From Candidatus Campbellbacteria bacterium CG22_combo_CG10-13_8_21_14_all_36_13 (lineage in GTDB: Bacteria > Patescibacteriota > Minisyncoccia > Phycocordibacterales > PCTT01), in contig PCTT01000003.1 in assembly GCA_002771585.1 (NCBI GenBank), positions 2,181 to 22,672 of the forward strand: DNA of 20,492 nucleotides. The letters are read 5' to 3'. The notes beneath the pieces are model-generated. The model had not been told where the DNA came from. It ran no database searches and worked only from the letters and a program-made list of their open reading frames with translations. Shown one piece after another: positions 13,344-20,492 of this stretch; the first letter of the stretch is position 1, and the number at the start of each line of letters is the position of its first letter. The position numbers and the translations under genes were made by a program.

Positions 13344-14969
13344 TTAATTATTAAATGGCGGGAACATTACATGCCAGTGGTCAGGCGTTTCATATTCATA
13401 TCTAAAAGATACTGGCGCCCAAAACGTGCTGTGCTCTACAACAAAAACAGAAAAATCTGCTGGTCTAAAAGGGTCACCAATACTTAAGTTTTTATATCTT
13501 TCCCAGGCTTCTGGAGTTATTTTATCAGGTTTATTTGGTGTATTTTCTATTATCCATTTGTCCAAACCAAGAAGAACGTTTGCTCCGGCAGAGTTTTTGG
13601 TTTTTAGGTCAACATTTGCTAGTCCCGGTCCGTGTGTTTGGTGCCACCACCACTCTGTTCCTCCCGTAATGATCATTTTATGTGTTATTGTTGTTGCTCC
13701 ATTTGGTAGTGCTGCAGCAAGCCTCAATAAACCAGTTGTTGCTTCTGGTGGTAATAAACCAACTGTCGTGCAAGATGTTGGTTTTTGTGGTGGGCCAGGG
13801 CAAATAGCCCAGTCTTTGTTTGTTTTTATTTGATGGCCACTTCCAATATCTAGTAGGTCTTGTACACGGTCTTCGTCTGCCATTATTGCATGAAACCTTT
13901 GTTCGGCACTACCTGTTGTGCCATCTCCACCACCAATGCTGTTATAATATATACATTTGCGAGCCCAAGAATAAGTACTATCAGTTTGGTCATTGCGCCC
14001 AAATATTATCTCCCCAGGACTTGTATTCTGGTTACACTCTTCCTCTGAATTAAACCTCCTACTTTTATCTGTTTCAACAACACCATTTAAGAAATGTTTT
14101 TCAAAATACCAACCCGCTGTAGCGTCTCGTGGCCCGCTAGCACCAACGATTTCATGACATGGTTTGTTTGTTATTGGAGAATTAACAAGACGCCCTTCTT
14201 GTTGTCGTACAAACCTTGCAACCCCTTCATCACACGAGTCTTCGGTGGTAAATCCAAAAGTTTGTCCATCTAATGTTTTAAAAGCAAACGAGCCTTTTGA
14301 AAAATCCGAATTAGGAATAGGGATACAAGATAAAACAATCTTGCCGGCATTTCTTGCGGCTTTCAAACCATCATCACATTTTTTTACTGTAAAAAATGGG
14401 ACATTTTCTTGGTCGCCATAACCAAAAATATAAAGTTTTGTGGATGTGGCTGTTGCTCCCTCTATTCTTCTTATGTAGTAATAGCCCGGTGGTGTTGCGT
14501 CTGTCTTGTTTTCAAACGTAACCCCAGCAAGCGCCTCTGTTGATAAGTTTAAACTAAAGGTTGTTAAGGCGGGGTTTATTGTATTTAATGCTAACCAGCT
14601 TAATAAGGCTAAAGCAAGCCCAAGTAAAGCAGCATTTATTCTTGCTCTAGCAGCTCCTTTTGTGTTTGTTACGCTTGTTGTGAGATATTGGACACCAGCA
14701 AGGGTTATCATAAATACAGCCATTACTATACAAAGAGCTATAAGTAATTTAAATAACCCAGAAACATAACTTCCAAGGTTTCTACTGCCCCCAGGCGTTC
14801 CATCCGCAACCTTATCATATGCGTAAGGAAGATTTGATAAAGGAACGTAATTATCTATTGTTATGGTTTCATCTGCAGAATAAACCTCACCAGAAATGGT
14901 AAAAAAACTAAAAACAAAAAATAAGACAAATAATGTAATAAATATTTTTTTAAAATTTATGTTTTTCAT
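13344..14969 (-). CDS. VirB2-like pilin fused to Cys repeats and M15/LAS-like peptidase domain
   Basis: This 541-residue protein has a signal peptide (1 to about 32, ending VYSA). A two-helix TrbC/VirB2-type pilin core follows: helices about 68-92 and 111-133, with a basic loop TNTKGAARARIN between them. Next come three Cys-pair segments, each roughly F-x-[ST]-x(3)-C...C (Cys198/215, 246/271, 312/339). The C-terminal domain resembles D-Ala-D-Ala-carboxypeptidase/LAS metallopeptidases: MIITGGTE, then H446-G-P-G-L-A-N-V-D454, then E527-T-P-D-H531-W-H533. H446, D454 and H533 fit zinc ligands, though the H-to-D spacing is eight instead of seven. It may anchor a wall-remodelling enzyme to the secretion machine. 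The pilin part is confident; the peptidase assignment is a motif-level inference. Confidence 0.75.
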   Translation of the reverse strand: MKNINFKKIFITLFVLFFVFSFFTISGEVYSADETITIDNYVPLSNLPYAYDKVADGTPGGSRNLGSYVSGLFKLLIALCIVMAVFMITLAGVQYLTTSVTNTKGAARARINAALLGLALALLSWLALNTINPALTTFSLNLSTEALAGVTFENKTDATPPGYYYIRRIEGATATSTKLYIFGYGDQENVPFFTVKKCDDGLKAARNAGKIVLSCIPIPNSDFSKGSFAFKTLDGQTFGFTTEDSCDEGVARFVRQQEGRLVNSPITNKPCHEIVGASGPRDATAGWYFEKHFLNGVVETDKSRRFNSEEECNQNTSPGEIIFGRNDQTDSTYSWARKCIYYNSIGGGDGTTGSAEQRFHAIMADEDRVQDLLDIGSGHQIKTNKDWAICPGPPQKPTSCTTVGLLPPEATTGLLRLAAALPNGATTITHKMIITGGTEWWWHQTHGPGLANVDLKTKNSAGANVLLGLDKWIIENTPNKPDKITPEAWERYKNLSIGDPFRPADFSVFVVEHSTFWAPVSFRYEYETPDHWHVMFPPFNN

Positions 14970-14975
14970 GTTTTT

Positions 14976-15722
14976 CTAATTTTCATTACTTAAAGATAAA
15001 ATAAAATTTGATTTAGTGCTCTGGAATACATTTTCTTTATTTTTTATACTAATAGATATTATAGAATCTTCAACCTCGCCAATTTTTTGAAATATTACAG
15101 AGTTTTCCCCGTCTCCACTTTTAACCCTTTCATTATTTATACTCCAAGTATAAATAAGCTTTGAGCTATTGTTGTTATTTGAGTCAAAATATAATGGGAA
15201 GGCCACCAACTCCGCTTCCCTGTCTTTTATAGGGAAATTCTTAGATAAAATAGAATTAAACAAAATTCCTAATAGTGGATTTTTATAATATAAAAGCACT
15301 TCTGGTGTTGTATTTGTTACAATTACATTTGCTTTTGCATATGTTGTTTCTCTGTCGTTTGAAAGTACATCCACACCTATGGTGTCATCTCTTAGAGAGG
15401 TTGCTATAGAGACGTGGTTTTGTCCTATTCCTGATATACCACCCAAAACCCTGCTCCCGAGATACCATTTGTAATACAGGGTTGATGCGTCTATTGGTGA
15501 ACCTGTTTCATTATATATATGAGACATAGCGGTGACACTTAATGTGGAAGGTCCAGACTTTAAAGCCTTGCCTTTGTAAAAAGGTGGCGTATAAGAATCT
15601 GCTTCCCATAAAATTTCCACAGATGATGTGTTTGTTTGTGCGTATAATGTGCCAGAAAGACAAAACATAAAAGCTACAAAAATAAATATAAGTGTATTTG
15701 TTTTTATAATTTTATTCATCAT
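14976..15722 (-). CDS. Secreted protein with two Ig-like domains, secretion-operon member
   Basis: This 248-residue protein has a signal peptide (1-28, cleavage likely after LYA) and two beta-sandwich halves. Each half contains a similar motif: YYKWYLGSRV...GIGQNHVSIAT in the first and IYTWSINNERVKSGDGENSVIF in the second, which suggests duplicated Ig/PKD-like domains. It lies five bases after virB4 and six before the pilin fusion, so it is translated as part of the operon and is probably an extracytoplasmic accessory of the machine. Start choice is open: ATG codons occur at 15722 and 15719, and a TATAAT lies seven bases before the second. No catalytic motif is seen. Confidence 0.8.
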   Translation of the reverse strand: MMNKIIKTNTLIFIFVAFMFCLSGTLYAQTNTSSVEILWEADSYTPPFYKGKALKSGPSTLSVTAMSHIYNETGSPIDASTLYYKWYLGSRVLGGISGIGQNHVSIATSLRDDTIGVDVLSNDRETTYAKANVIVTNTTPEVLLYYKNPLLGILFNSILSKNFPIKDREAELVAFPLYFDSNNNNSSKLIYTWSINNERVKSGDGENSVIFQKIGEVEDSIISISIKNKENVFQSTKSNFILSLSNEN

Positions 15723-15727
15723 ATATA

Positions 15728-17569
15728 TTATACAACATTAGCCCCGCTAGAACCTCCGGAAGCCAAGAACTCTTCCTTTGCTTTTTTTATAGCAAGTACT
15801 TGTGATGGGTCTGATGTAATTATTTGATCTTCTGTGTACGATGCATTTATTTTTAATGCGACGTGCTTTAGCCCAGCAAAGAATATTCCCTCCCCCACAC
15901 CAGACTCAAGTAATAAATATTTTTCCTCGTCTGTTAGGTTGAATGTTGTTTGTACCAAATCTATAGACGTTGCTGACTGTTTTAGTAGTAGTTGTATTGA
16001 AGAGTTGGTTATAATCGGTAAACCATAAGGTGATTTTAAGAAGTCTCCAACGTCCTGAGTAATCGTTGCAAGACCTAGATAGTATTTTCTACCCCTTTTT
16101 GCAAGACTGAACAAAAATGAAGCGGTGTCTTCTGATTTCATCATCCACCAAGCTTCGTCTATTACCAGTAGGCGTTTTTTTAACTCTTTTCTAACCATGT
16201 TCCATATATAACGAGTTACTATGTGCATTGCGACCGGTTTTAGTTCGTCCTCCATGTCGCGCACAGAAAACACAACAAATTTCTTTGTTATATCAACGTT
16301 TGATGGTTTGTTTATAAAGCCCGCCCACGTTCCTTGGGTGAATTTTGATAGCCTTTGCACAAGAGACTCTGCTCCTTCCATACCAGCAAGAACCAACTCA
16401 AAATCAGAAAGAAGTGGTGGTTCAACATTTTTAAGACTTGAACCAATCGTTATGTCTTTTAGTGCGTAAGTTTCTGTTATTGCTTTGTCTACGATAGAGT
16501 CTTCTTCAGGAGTAAGACCTTTTAACATAATCCTCATAAGACCAACTAGCCCCACTATATGCGAGCGTAGTACGTCCTCTGGAGACTCGTCTTCCCTTGG
16601 TATTGGTAGGTCAAAAGGGTTTATGTGGTGCTCTGAAGTAAGTGATAGGTTGAAGTATCTTCCCCCAGTTGCTTCCGCTAAATATTCATATTCTCTCTCC
16701 GGGTCTATTACTATTACATCTATACCAAACATCAAAGATCTTAGTATTTCGAGCTTGGTTGCGTATGATTTTCCGGAACCAGACTTCGCAAACACTATTG
16801 AGTTATAGTTTTCCATTGAAAATCTATCAAAAATCACAAGCCCAGAGTTGTGTCTATTAATTCCATAAAGAATTCCTTTGTTTGAAGTAAGGTCAAAAGA
16901 AACAAAAGGAAACATACTTGATAGCGGGGACGAGTTTAGTTTTGAGTGAACTTTTAATAAATCTTGTGCTATTGGCAATATGCTAGTAAATCCCTGCTCT
17001 TGCTGGAACAGTGCTGGTTTTAGGTATATTAATCTAGATTCTAGGGTAGACTTTACCTCAGATTCTATTTTATCCAACTCATCTTCAGTATCTCCATATA
17101 TAGATATATATACTCCAACATCAAAAAGTTTTTCTCTTGCCTGCATTAAATCGTCCCGAAGCTTTTCCAAGTCTTGGTATGCTGTATCAAGCATAGGGTC
17201 TCTGACCATACCCTTGTCACTTCGAACATTTATTTGGCTCTCAACCTCAGCAACCTTTTTTTGGAATTGTTTCAAAACCTGTGCTGTGTCTACTGGGTGG
17301 ACAAATATAGAAATGTCAAAAACCCTGTCCATGTTTATAATTGGCGAAAACCAGCTATCTGACAAAAATCTTGGGTACGATATTACAAAAAATGTTCTAA
17401 CTATCTTCTCACCTAAAATGAGCTGTTTAGGTGCGACTTGTAGTGCTGATGGCGCTATTACGTCTTGAAGCTCCAAAACACCAGCCTCATATATTTGTTG
17501 AGGCAAAACAGGTGTCATTGATACATTTGTTTCGTCTTTCTTTTTAAATAATTTATCGAATATGCTCAT
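15728..17569 (-). CDS. virB4: VirB4-family type IV secretion ATPase
   Basis: This 613-residue ATPase powers type IV secretion or pilus biogenesis at the inner membrane. Residues 1 to about 220 form the N-terminal domain with a helical/coiled segment (about 97-148). The motor domain has Walker A AKSGSGKS (261-268), DPEREYEYLAEATGGRYFNLS (289-309), Walker B RLLVIDEAWW (466-475) and the TQDVGDF motif (504-510). It is shorter than proteobacterial VirB4 (about 800 residues), and a separate TraC-like protein upstream may supply the missing N-terminal portion. Neighbours are that protein, with a 125-base repeat-rich gap, and the Ig-like secreted gene. Confidence 0.94.
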   Translation of the reverse strand: MSIFDKLFKKKDETNVSMTPVLPQQIYEAGVLELQDVIAPSALQVAPKQLILGEKIVRTFFVISYPRFLSDSWFSPIINMDRVFDISIFVHPVDTAQVLKQFQKKVAEVESQINVRSDKGMVRDPMLDTAYQDLEKLRDDLMQAREKLFDVGVYISIYGDTEDELDKIESEVKSTLESRLIYLKPALFQQEQGFTSILPIAQDLLKVHSKLNSSPLSSMFPFVSFDLTSNKGILYGINRHNSGLVIFDRFSMENYNSIVFAKSGSGKSYATKLEILRSLMFGIDVIVIDPEREYEYLAEATGGRYFNLSLTSEHHINPFDLPIPREDESPEDVLRSHIVGLVGLMRIMLKGLTPEEDSIVDKAITETYALKDITIGSSLKNVEPPLLSDFELVLAGMEGAESLVQRLSKFTQGTWAGFINKPSNVDITKKFVVFSVRDMEDELKPVAMHIVTRYIWNMVRKELKKRLLVIDEAWWMMKSEDTASFLFSLAKRGRKYYLGLATITQDVGDFLKSPYGLPIITNSSIQLLLKQSATSIDLVQTTFNLTDEEKYLLLESGVGEGIFFAGLKHVALKINASYTEDQIITSDPSQVLAIKKAKEEFLASGGSSGANVV

Positions 17570-17575
17570 AAGTTA

Positions 17576-17664
17576 TGAATTACGAATTACGAATATGGAA
17601 TTACGAATATGAAAAAAAGTTTTTAAATAAATAATTTTTATTCTTAATTCTTTATTCATAATTC
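17576..17664 (-). repeat. Composite AT repeat between TraC-like gene and virB4
   Basis: Two repeat pieces occur here. Bases 17576-17594 are the reverse complement of 3184-3202 upstream of yebC. Bases 17638-17664 are identical to 3778-3804 upstream of ruvC. On the minus strand the first piece ends with CGTAAT nine bases before the virB4 ATG. No ORF is present in this gap. Confidence 0.7.
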
Positions 17665-17671
17665 TATATTC

Positions 17672-17711
17672 TATCATTACAAAATTAGCCACAGCTAATT
17701 TTGTAATGATA
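17672..17711 (-). other. Perfect 18-bp hairpin at the end of the TraC-like gene
   Basis: Bases 17672-17689 and 17694-17711 are perfect reverse complements around a four-base CACA loop, covering the last codons and the TAG stop of the TraC-like gene. On the minus strand there is no T tract after it, so it is not a standard terminator. A second hairpin, GATATGG (17708-17714) with CCATATC (17721-17727), overlaps it by four bases and would compete. Confidence 0.75.
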
Positions 17712-18336
17712 TGGGTTTCTCCATATCACCCGGATTAAATATTTTATAATACAATTCAATTAATTCCTCTGCACCGAGTCTTATTACTTGCACACCAGTT
17801 CTTGATAGACCTTGTTCCACAATAAGCGCTCGTTGGTTTAGTTGAGAAAAGTTTTCCTCAAAAAGACTATCAGCGTCCCCCGTTTTATTTTTTGGTGTAC
17901 CCTTCTTTTTAAACATATCTGCCACACCACCCTTTTTTGCCATAATTGACGGAGAATAAGGAACTACTACAAAAAATGCTTTTGTCATAACATCTACATC
18001 TTCTGTAAACTTTCTTATAAAATCTATATATTCTCGTGTTTGAACCTTCATTAATTCATTTGTTTGTTCTGTAAACTTTTCTTCCATTAACGCTATATAT
18101 GGACGAATATCAATGTTTCTTGATTCAATAAAAAATTGTACAGAAAAATCTAATGAGTTTAGGAAGCTTTGAAACTGAAGTAATATGGCTTCTTGTTCAT
18201 CTGCTGATTTTAAAGCAAGATTTAATGATGAAGCCATTAAAACGGTACAAATAGAGTCGTCTTTAAGAACAACAACACCATTTCTGATCTCTTTTATTGG
18301 TACAAATTTTTGTGTTGATCCTGCGTTTATAGACAT
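17695..18336 (-). CDS. TraC/VirB4 N-terminal-domain-like secretion protein
   Basis: This 213-residue protein has no Walker motifs. The stretch NLALKSADEQEAILLQFQSF, NSLDFSVQFFIESR and a later GVQVIRLGAEELIELYYKIFNP resembles the N-terminal domain of F-type TraC/VirB4 proteins without the ATPase part. Residues about 140-160 form a Lys-rich linker. It is encoded just upstream of virB4, and a split VirB4, with this protein docking to the ATPase at the membrane, is the likely arrangement. A stable hairpin covers its stop codon. The family call rests on pattern similarity and context. Confidence 0.75.
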   Translation of the reverse strand: MSINAGSTQKFVPIKEIRNGVVVLKDDSICTVLMASSLNLALKSADEQEAILLQFQSFLNSLDFSVQFFIESRNIDIRPYIALMEEKFTEQTNELMKVQTREYIDFIRKFTEDVDVMTKAFFVVVPYSPSIMAKKGGVADMFKKKGTPKNKTGDADSLFEENFSQLNQRALIVEQGLSRTGVQVIRLGAEELIELYYKIFNPGDMEKPISLQN

Positions 18337-18342
18337 GGTTGT

Positions 18343-18440
18343 TTAATAATTTTAAATTTTTAATTTCGAATTTTAATTCGATTTTGAATGTCCAAATGTT
18401 TTAAAATTAAATCATTTGAAATTCATTCAAAATTTTAAAT
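18343..18440. repeat. AT-rich intergenic repeat between PrgI and TraC-like genes
   Basis: This is a low-complexity AAATTTTAAA/GAATTTTGAA-type sequence of about 100 bases with many short palindromes. Bases 18412-18434 are identical to 18949-18971 in the next intergenic gap, in the same orientation. No gene is visible. Confidence 0.65.
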
Positions 18441-18875
18441 TCAAAATTCAGTTTTCTTACTCTCTACTTCTTCTGCATACATGCTGTTTTTTACACCCAA
18501 ACTCCATGCTATATCTTTTAATTTGCTATCTGAAAGTCTTGGTATATATAATGAATCCGTTTGGTTTTCGACAACAACCCCGCCCTCTTGTTTTTTGGGT
18601 TCTTTTTTCCATATATATAGTTTACCACCCATAAAAAATTGAAAAGCAGATTCGACAACTTCTATAAACGGCCTGTTGTTCATTTTGAAAAAAGCTAAAG
18701 CAACAGAAAGTGCAATAATTGGGGCACTTACAAGTATTGCCAAGAAAGAAGGTAGAATTTTCCATAATAAAAACGAAGCACCACCACCACCAATAAGATA
18801 AAGAAACTGCTTGAATGTAAGCGGTCCAAAAATTTTATCTTCTATCTCTATAAATTGTGGTACTTGGTGTTGCAT
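18441..18875 (-). CDS. PrgI-family (VirB3-like) membrane protein
   Basis: From the ATG at 18875 the protein has 144 residues. The start MQHQVPQFIEIEDKIFGPLT followed by FKQFLYLIGGGGASFLLW is the PrgI signature. Two adjacent membrane helices follow (about 25-43 and 47-66), then a cytoplasmic NNRPFIEVVESAFQFF segment and a polar tail. PrgI is the Gram-positive counterpart of VirB3, an inner-membrane partner of VirB4. An upstream in-frame ATG at 18896 would add seven residues, but the family begins at the chosen Met. It ends in TGA, which argues against UGA recoding. Confidence 0.9.
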   Translation of the reverse strand: MQHQVPQFIEIEDKIFGPLTFKQFLYLIGGGGASFLLWKILPSFLAILVSAPIIALSVALAFFKMNNRPFIEVVESAFQFFMGGKLYIWKKEPKKQEGGVVVENQTDSLYIPRLSDSKLKDIAWSLGVKNSMYAEEVESKKTEF

Positions 18876-18890
18876 AATATTTTTAATAAT

Positions 18891-18997
18891 TTTCAATTTA
18901 AAATTTTTAATTTTTATTCAATTTTAAATGTATTAATTTTAAATTCTTTCATTTGAAATTCATTCAAAATTGGAAATTCGAAACTTAAAATTGTTCG
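18891..18997. repeat. AT-rich intergenic repeat upstream of PrgI
   Basis: This gap has the same composition and unit style as 18343-18440 and contains the second copy of the 23-base repeat (18949-18971). It lies between the acidic hypothetical gene and prgI and holds no ORF. Confidence 0.65.
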
Positions 18998-19015
18998 CCT
19001 TTTCGTGCTTCGAAT

Positions 19016-19708
19016 TTATTCTATCGGCTCTCTATATGGGTCCACTATCGGCTGTTTCCATGTTGGCGCTACTTCTTCGTTCTCAGACCTCTCTTCCCTC
19101 TCTGTTTTTACTACCGACCCAAGCTTGTCTTCTAACAACGTCTTTTTTGGCACTGCTGGAGCAGGATTTTCTATTTCTTTTATCATATCGTCTCTTTGTT
19201 GGAGGTCGCTAGGAGTTTCTTGATTTGTTTGTATTTCTGCGTTTATGAAACTGTGGTCTTCTGTGATCTCTCCTGCTTTGTGTATCGTCCCAGGGTCTTC
19301 TATTTCACTTAATAAAGAGTCTCTGCTCATATTCTCCGCAGTCTCTTCAGCTATCGTTTTTGAATTTTGACTTTTATCATTTGGATTTTCGTCCTCATAT
19401 TCTCCGTTATATATTTTTATAAGATCTGCGCGTATGGATTTTAGTATTACATTATCTATTTCAACACCTATTTCTGAAGCCTTTGCCGTATCTAAACCAA
19501 GCTCTTTTTGTATCTCACCAATAAAATCATCTGGGTGTGTGAGACCGGCCATTACATAAACAAGTTCTTCCATTAGAATTCCGGATTGCTCCACGTTTAA
19601 GTCGAACTTATTTGTAATAGATTTAAACTTTGCAAAATACTCATCAGAATACAAAATTTCTTGTACTTTTGGTGGTAATTTTTCAATTATTTCTTGTAGT
19701 TCTTGCAT
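19016..19708 (-). CDS. Acidic hypothetical protein of the secretion operon
   Basis: This protein has 230 residues. Residues 1 to about 97 look like a compact helical domain (LPPKVQEILYSDEYF, VEQSGILMEELVYVMAGL). The rest is acidic, low in hydrophobics and probably disordered. A short linear motif occurs twice: RDSLLSEIEDP (129-139) and RDDMIKEIENP (172-182). The tail ends in DPYREPIE. There is no signal peptide or membrane helix, so it is cytoplasmic. It starts 16 bases after the VirB6-like gene and precedes PrgI, suggesting a cytoplasmic adaptor for the secretion machine. I do not recognise the family by name. Confidence 0.8.
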   Translation of the reverse strand: MQELQEIIEKLPPKVQEILYSDEYFAKFKSITNKFDLNVEQSGILMEELVYVMAGLTHPDDFIGEIQKELGLDTAKASEIGVEIDNVILKSIRADLIKIYNGEYEDENPNDKSQNSKTIAEETAENMSRDSLLSEIEDPGTIHKAGEITEDHSFINAEIQTNQETPSDLQQRDDMIKEIENPAPAVPKKTLLEDKLGSVVKTEREERSENEEVAPTWKQPIVDPYREPIE

Positions 19709-19724
19709 GATGTTTTAATTAAGA

Positions 19725-20492
19725 CTATGGTTTATCACTTGTTTCTTTTTTAGCACCACCACCATCTTCTGGTTTTTGTGCTTTAAACCGAATATCTGCC
19801 CTTAACTCACCCATATATGCCTTTGCTTTAGCGGCAAGAGTGTCAAACTCGTCTTCCATTGAATGTACGTATCTAACTGTTGCATCTGGACTTTTTTGTT
19901 TAATTTTGTTTTCTTCCGCAGGAACCACTAAACCACCTGTTGCGGGGTCAATTTCTTGAACCACGTGTGTTGCTGGGTTTCTAACCAGTCTTGAAGGGTC
20001 CGTTTCTGGAATCTCGTATCTTGCTGGTTTTCCTGGTTCTTCTATTATTCTTATATAAATATTTGGAGTGCCACCTCTTTCTTTTTGTCTTTCTACCTTG
20101 TTAATTTGATCTATTTGTTCTGTATATTTTTTTCTCTCTTCATTTTCCTTTTCTTTTTTGTCTTTTTTCTTCTTTGCTCTTTCGGCCGACACTTCCCCTT
20201 TGAAAGCCGATCTAAACCAAGGACTGTTTTTCCAAGCGTCCTTGCCAAATATTTTAGCCGTTGCGGCCTTTGCTGCGCTTGCAGCAATACCGGTTTCTTC
20301 TTTTACTCGATCTGCCTCTGTTTCAAATCCAGCGGTCTCATACCTCTTTGCTTTTTCTTTTTGTTTATCCTCTCGTCTTTTTATTGCGCCAGAGAAACCG
20401 CCCTTTGCCTGATTTCCACTTATATCAAACCCTGTTTGAGTCTTAATCTGTCCAGCAACTTGTCCTCCAATTTTTGTTTGCCTTGCGTCAAA
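19725..20492 (-). CDS. C-terminal tail of a VirB6/TrbL-like protein (partial)
   Basis: The frame is open from the TAG at 19725-19727 to the window edge without a stop. The GTG at 20192 is therefore an internal codon and the gene is truncated at its 5' end here. At least 255 residues are visible. The part near the edge has Gly/Ala/Gln-rich GGQVAGQIKTQTGF and AAKAATAKIFGKDAW. The rest is highly charged (KKKKDKKEKENEERKK) and lacks membrane helices. Long charged C-terminal tails of this kind follow the polytopic region of VirB6/TrbL proteins in such clusters, and the position before PrgI and VirB4 fits. The membrane part lies outside the window, so the identity is inferred. Confidence 0.6.
   Translation of the reverse strand, partial: FDARQTKIGGQVAGQIKTQTGFDISGNQAKGGFSGAIKRREDKQKEKAKRYETAGFETEADRVKEETGIAASAAKAATAKIFGKDAWKNSPWFRSAFKGEVSAERAKKKKDKKEKENEERKKYTEQIDQINKVERQKERGGTPNIYIRIIEEPGKPARYEIPETDPSRLVRNPATHVVQEIDPATGGLVVPAEENKIKQKSPDATVRYVHSMEDEFDTLAAKAKAYMGELRADIRFKAQKPEDGGGAKKETSDKP

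Noticed and set aside
13426..14769. Several + strand ORFs of 60-135 codons
   Set aside because: They lie antisense within the pilin-fusion gene, have no recognisable domains or start signals, and reflect the codon use of the minus-strand gene.
18876..18896. Upstream ATG extending PrgI by seven residues
   Set aside because: The PrgI family signature begins at the internal Met (18875), and the extra residues come from AT-rich intergenic sequence.
3184..18997. CRISPR array
   Set aside because: The short AT-rich repeats are tandem or dispersed without uniform spacers, and no cas genes are present.
20190..20192. GTG as the start of the last gene on the minus strand
   Set aside because: The reading frame stays open for a further 100 codons to the window edge with coherent protein sequence, so the gene is partial and the GTG is internal.
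1..20492. UGA recoding as in Gracilibacteria or SR1
   Set aside because: All genes read full length with the standard code, and prgI ends in a TGA stop at the expected family length.

Overview
The window is about 20.5 kb of AT-rich bacterial DNA with compact, mostly single-domain genes, very short intergenic gaps, almost no Shine-Dalgarno sequences and the standard genetic code. The gene families and their arrangement (PilB-like ATPase; ruvB-yebC-ruvC; dnaN/dnaA divergent from rpmH-rnpA-yidC-jag; a minimal PrgI/VirB4/TraC-like secretion cluster with two-helix pilins) point to a Candidate Phyla Radiation (Patescibacteria) genome, most likely of the Parcubacteria type. This placement is inferred from gene content and style, not from a marker-gene tree.

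Layout. 72-4303 (+): a PilB/GspE-type ATPase, a 364-base gap holding a strongly folded RNA candidate, then ruvB, a short yebC and ruvC (Holliday-junction processing; ruvA is not here). 4455-6950 (+): a bifunctional class A penicillin-binding protein. 6962-9947 (-): a small DUF721/DciA-like protein, dnaN and dnaA. 9948-10257: origin-type intergenic region with four DnaA-box-like 9-mers and a second folded element. 10258-12021 (+): rpmH (bL34), rnpA, yidC and jag, the classical origin-flanking block. A strong bidirectional terminator at 12050-12082 separates this from 12110-20492 (-), a type IV secretion-like operon. In transcription order that operon holds a VirB6/TrbL-like tail (cut by the window edge), an acidic hypothetical protein, PrgI (VirB3-like), a TraC-like N-terminal-domain protein, a VirB4 ATPase, a secreted Ig-like protein, a VirB2-like two-helix pilin fused to cysteine repeats and an M15/LAS-like peptidase domain, and a membrane-anchored beta-propeller protein.

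How the genes work together. The centre is a replication-initiation module (DnaA, sliding clamp, possible helicase loader) with a bipartite origin: DnaA boxes lie both upstream of dnaA and between dnaA and dnaN. The latter has a box, a GC spacer and a triplet-periodic AT tract resembling a DnaA-trio unwinding element. rpmH-rnpA-yidC-jag couples ribosome, RNase P and membrane-protein insertion. The right third encodes an envelope-spanning DNA/protein transfer or pilus machine with no outer-membrane core components, fitting a monoderm-like cell.

Most interesting signals: (1) two unassigned + strand structured RNA candidates (1903-2048 and 10054-10199), the first overlapping a mutually exclusive hairpin; (2) the pilin, Cys-repeat and M15-like peptidase fusion; (3) several genes with a -10 hexamer ending 7-9 bases before the ATG (leaderless pattern), in three cases supplied by an intergenic AT-rich repeat; (4) the bipartite origin.
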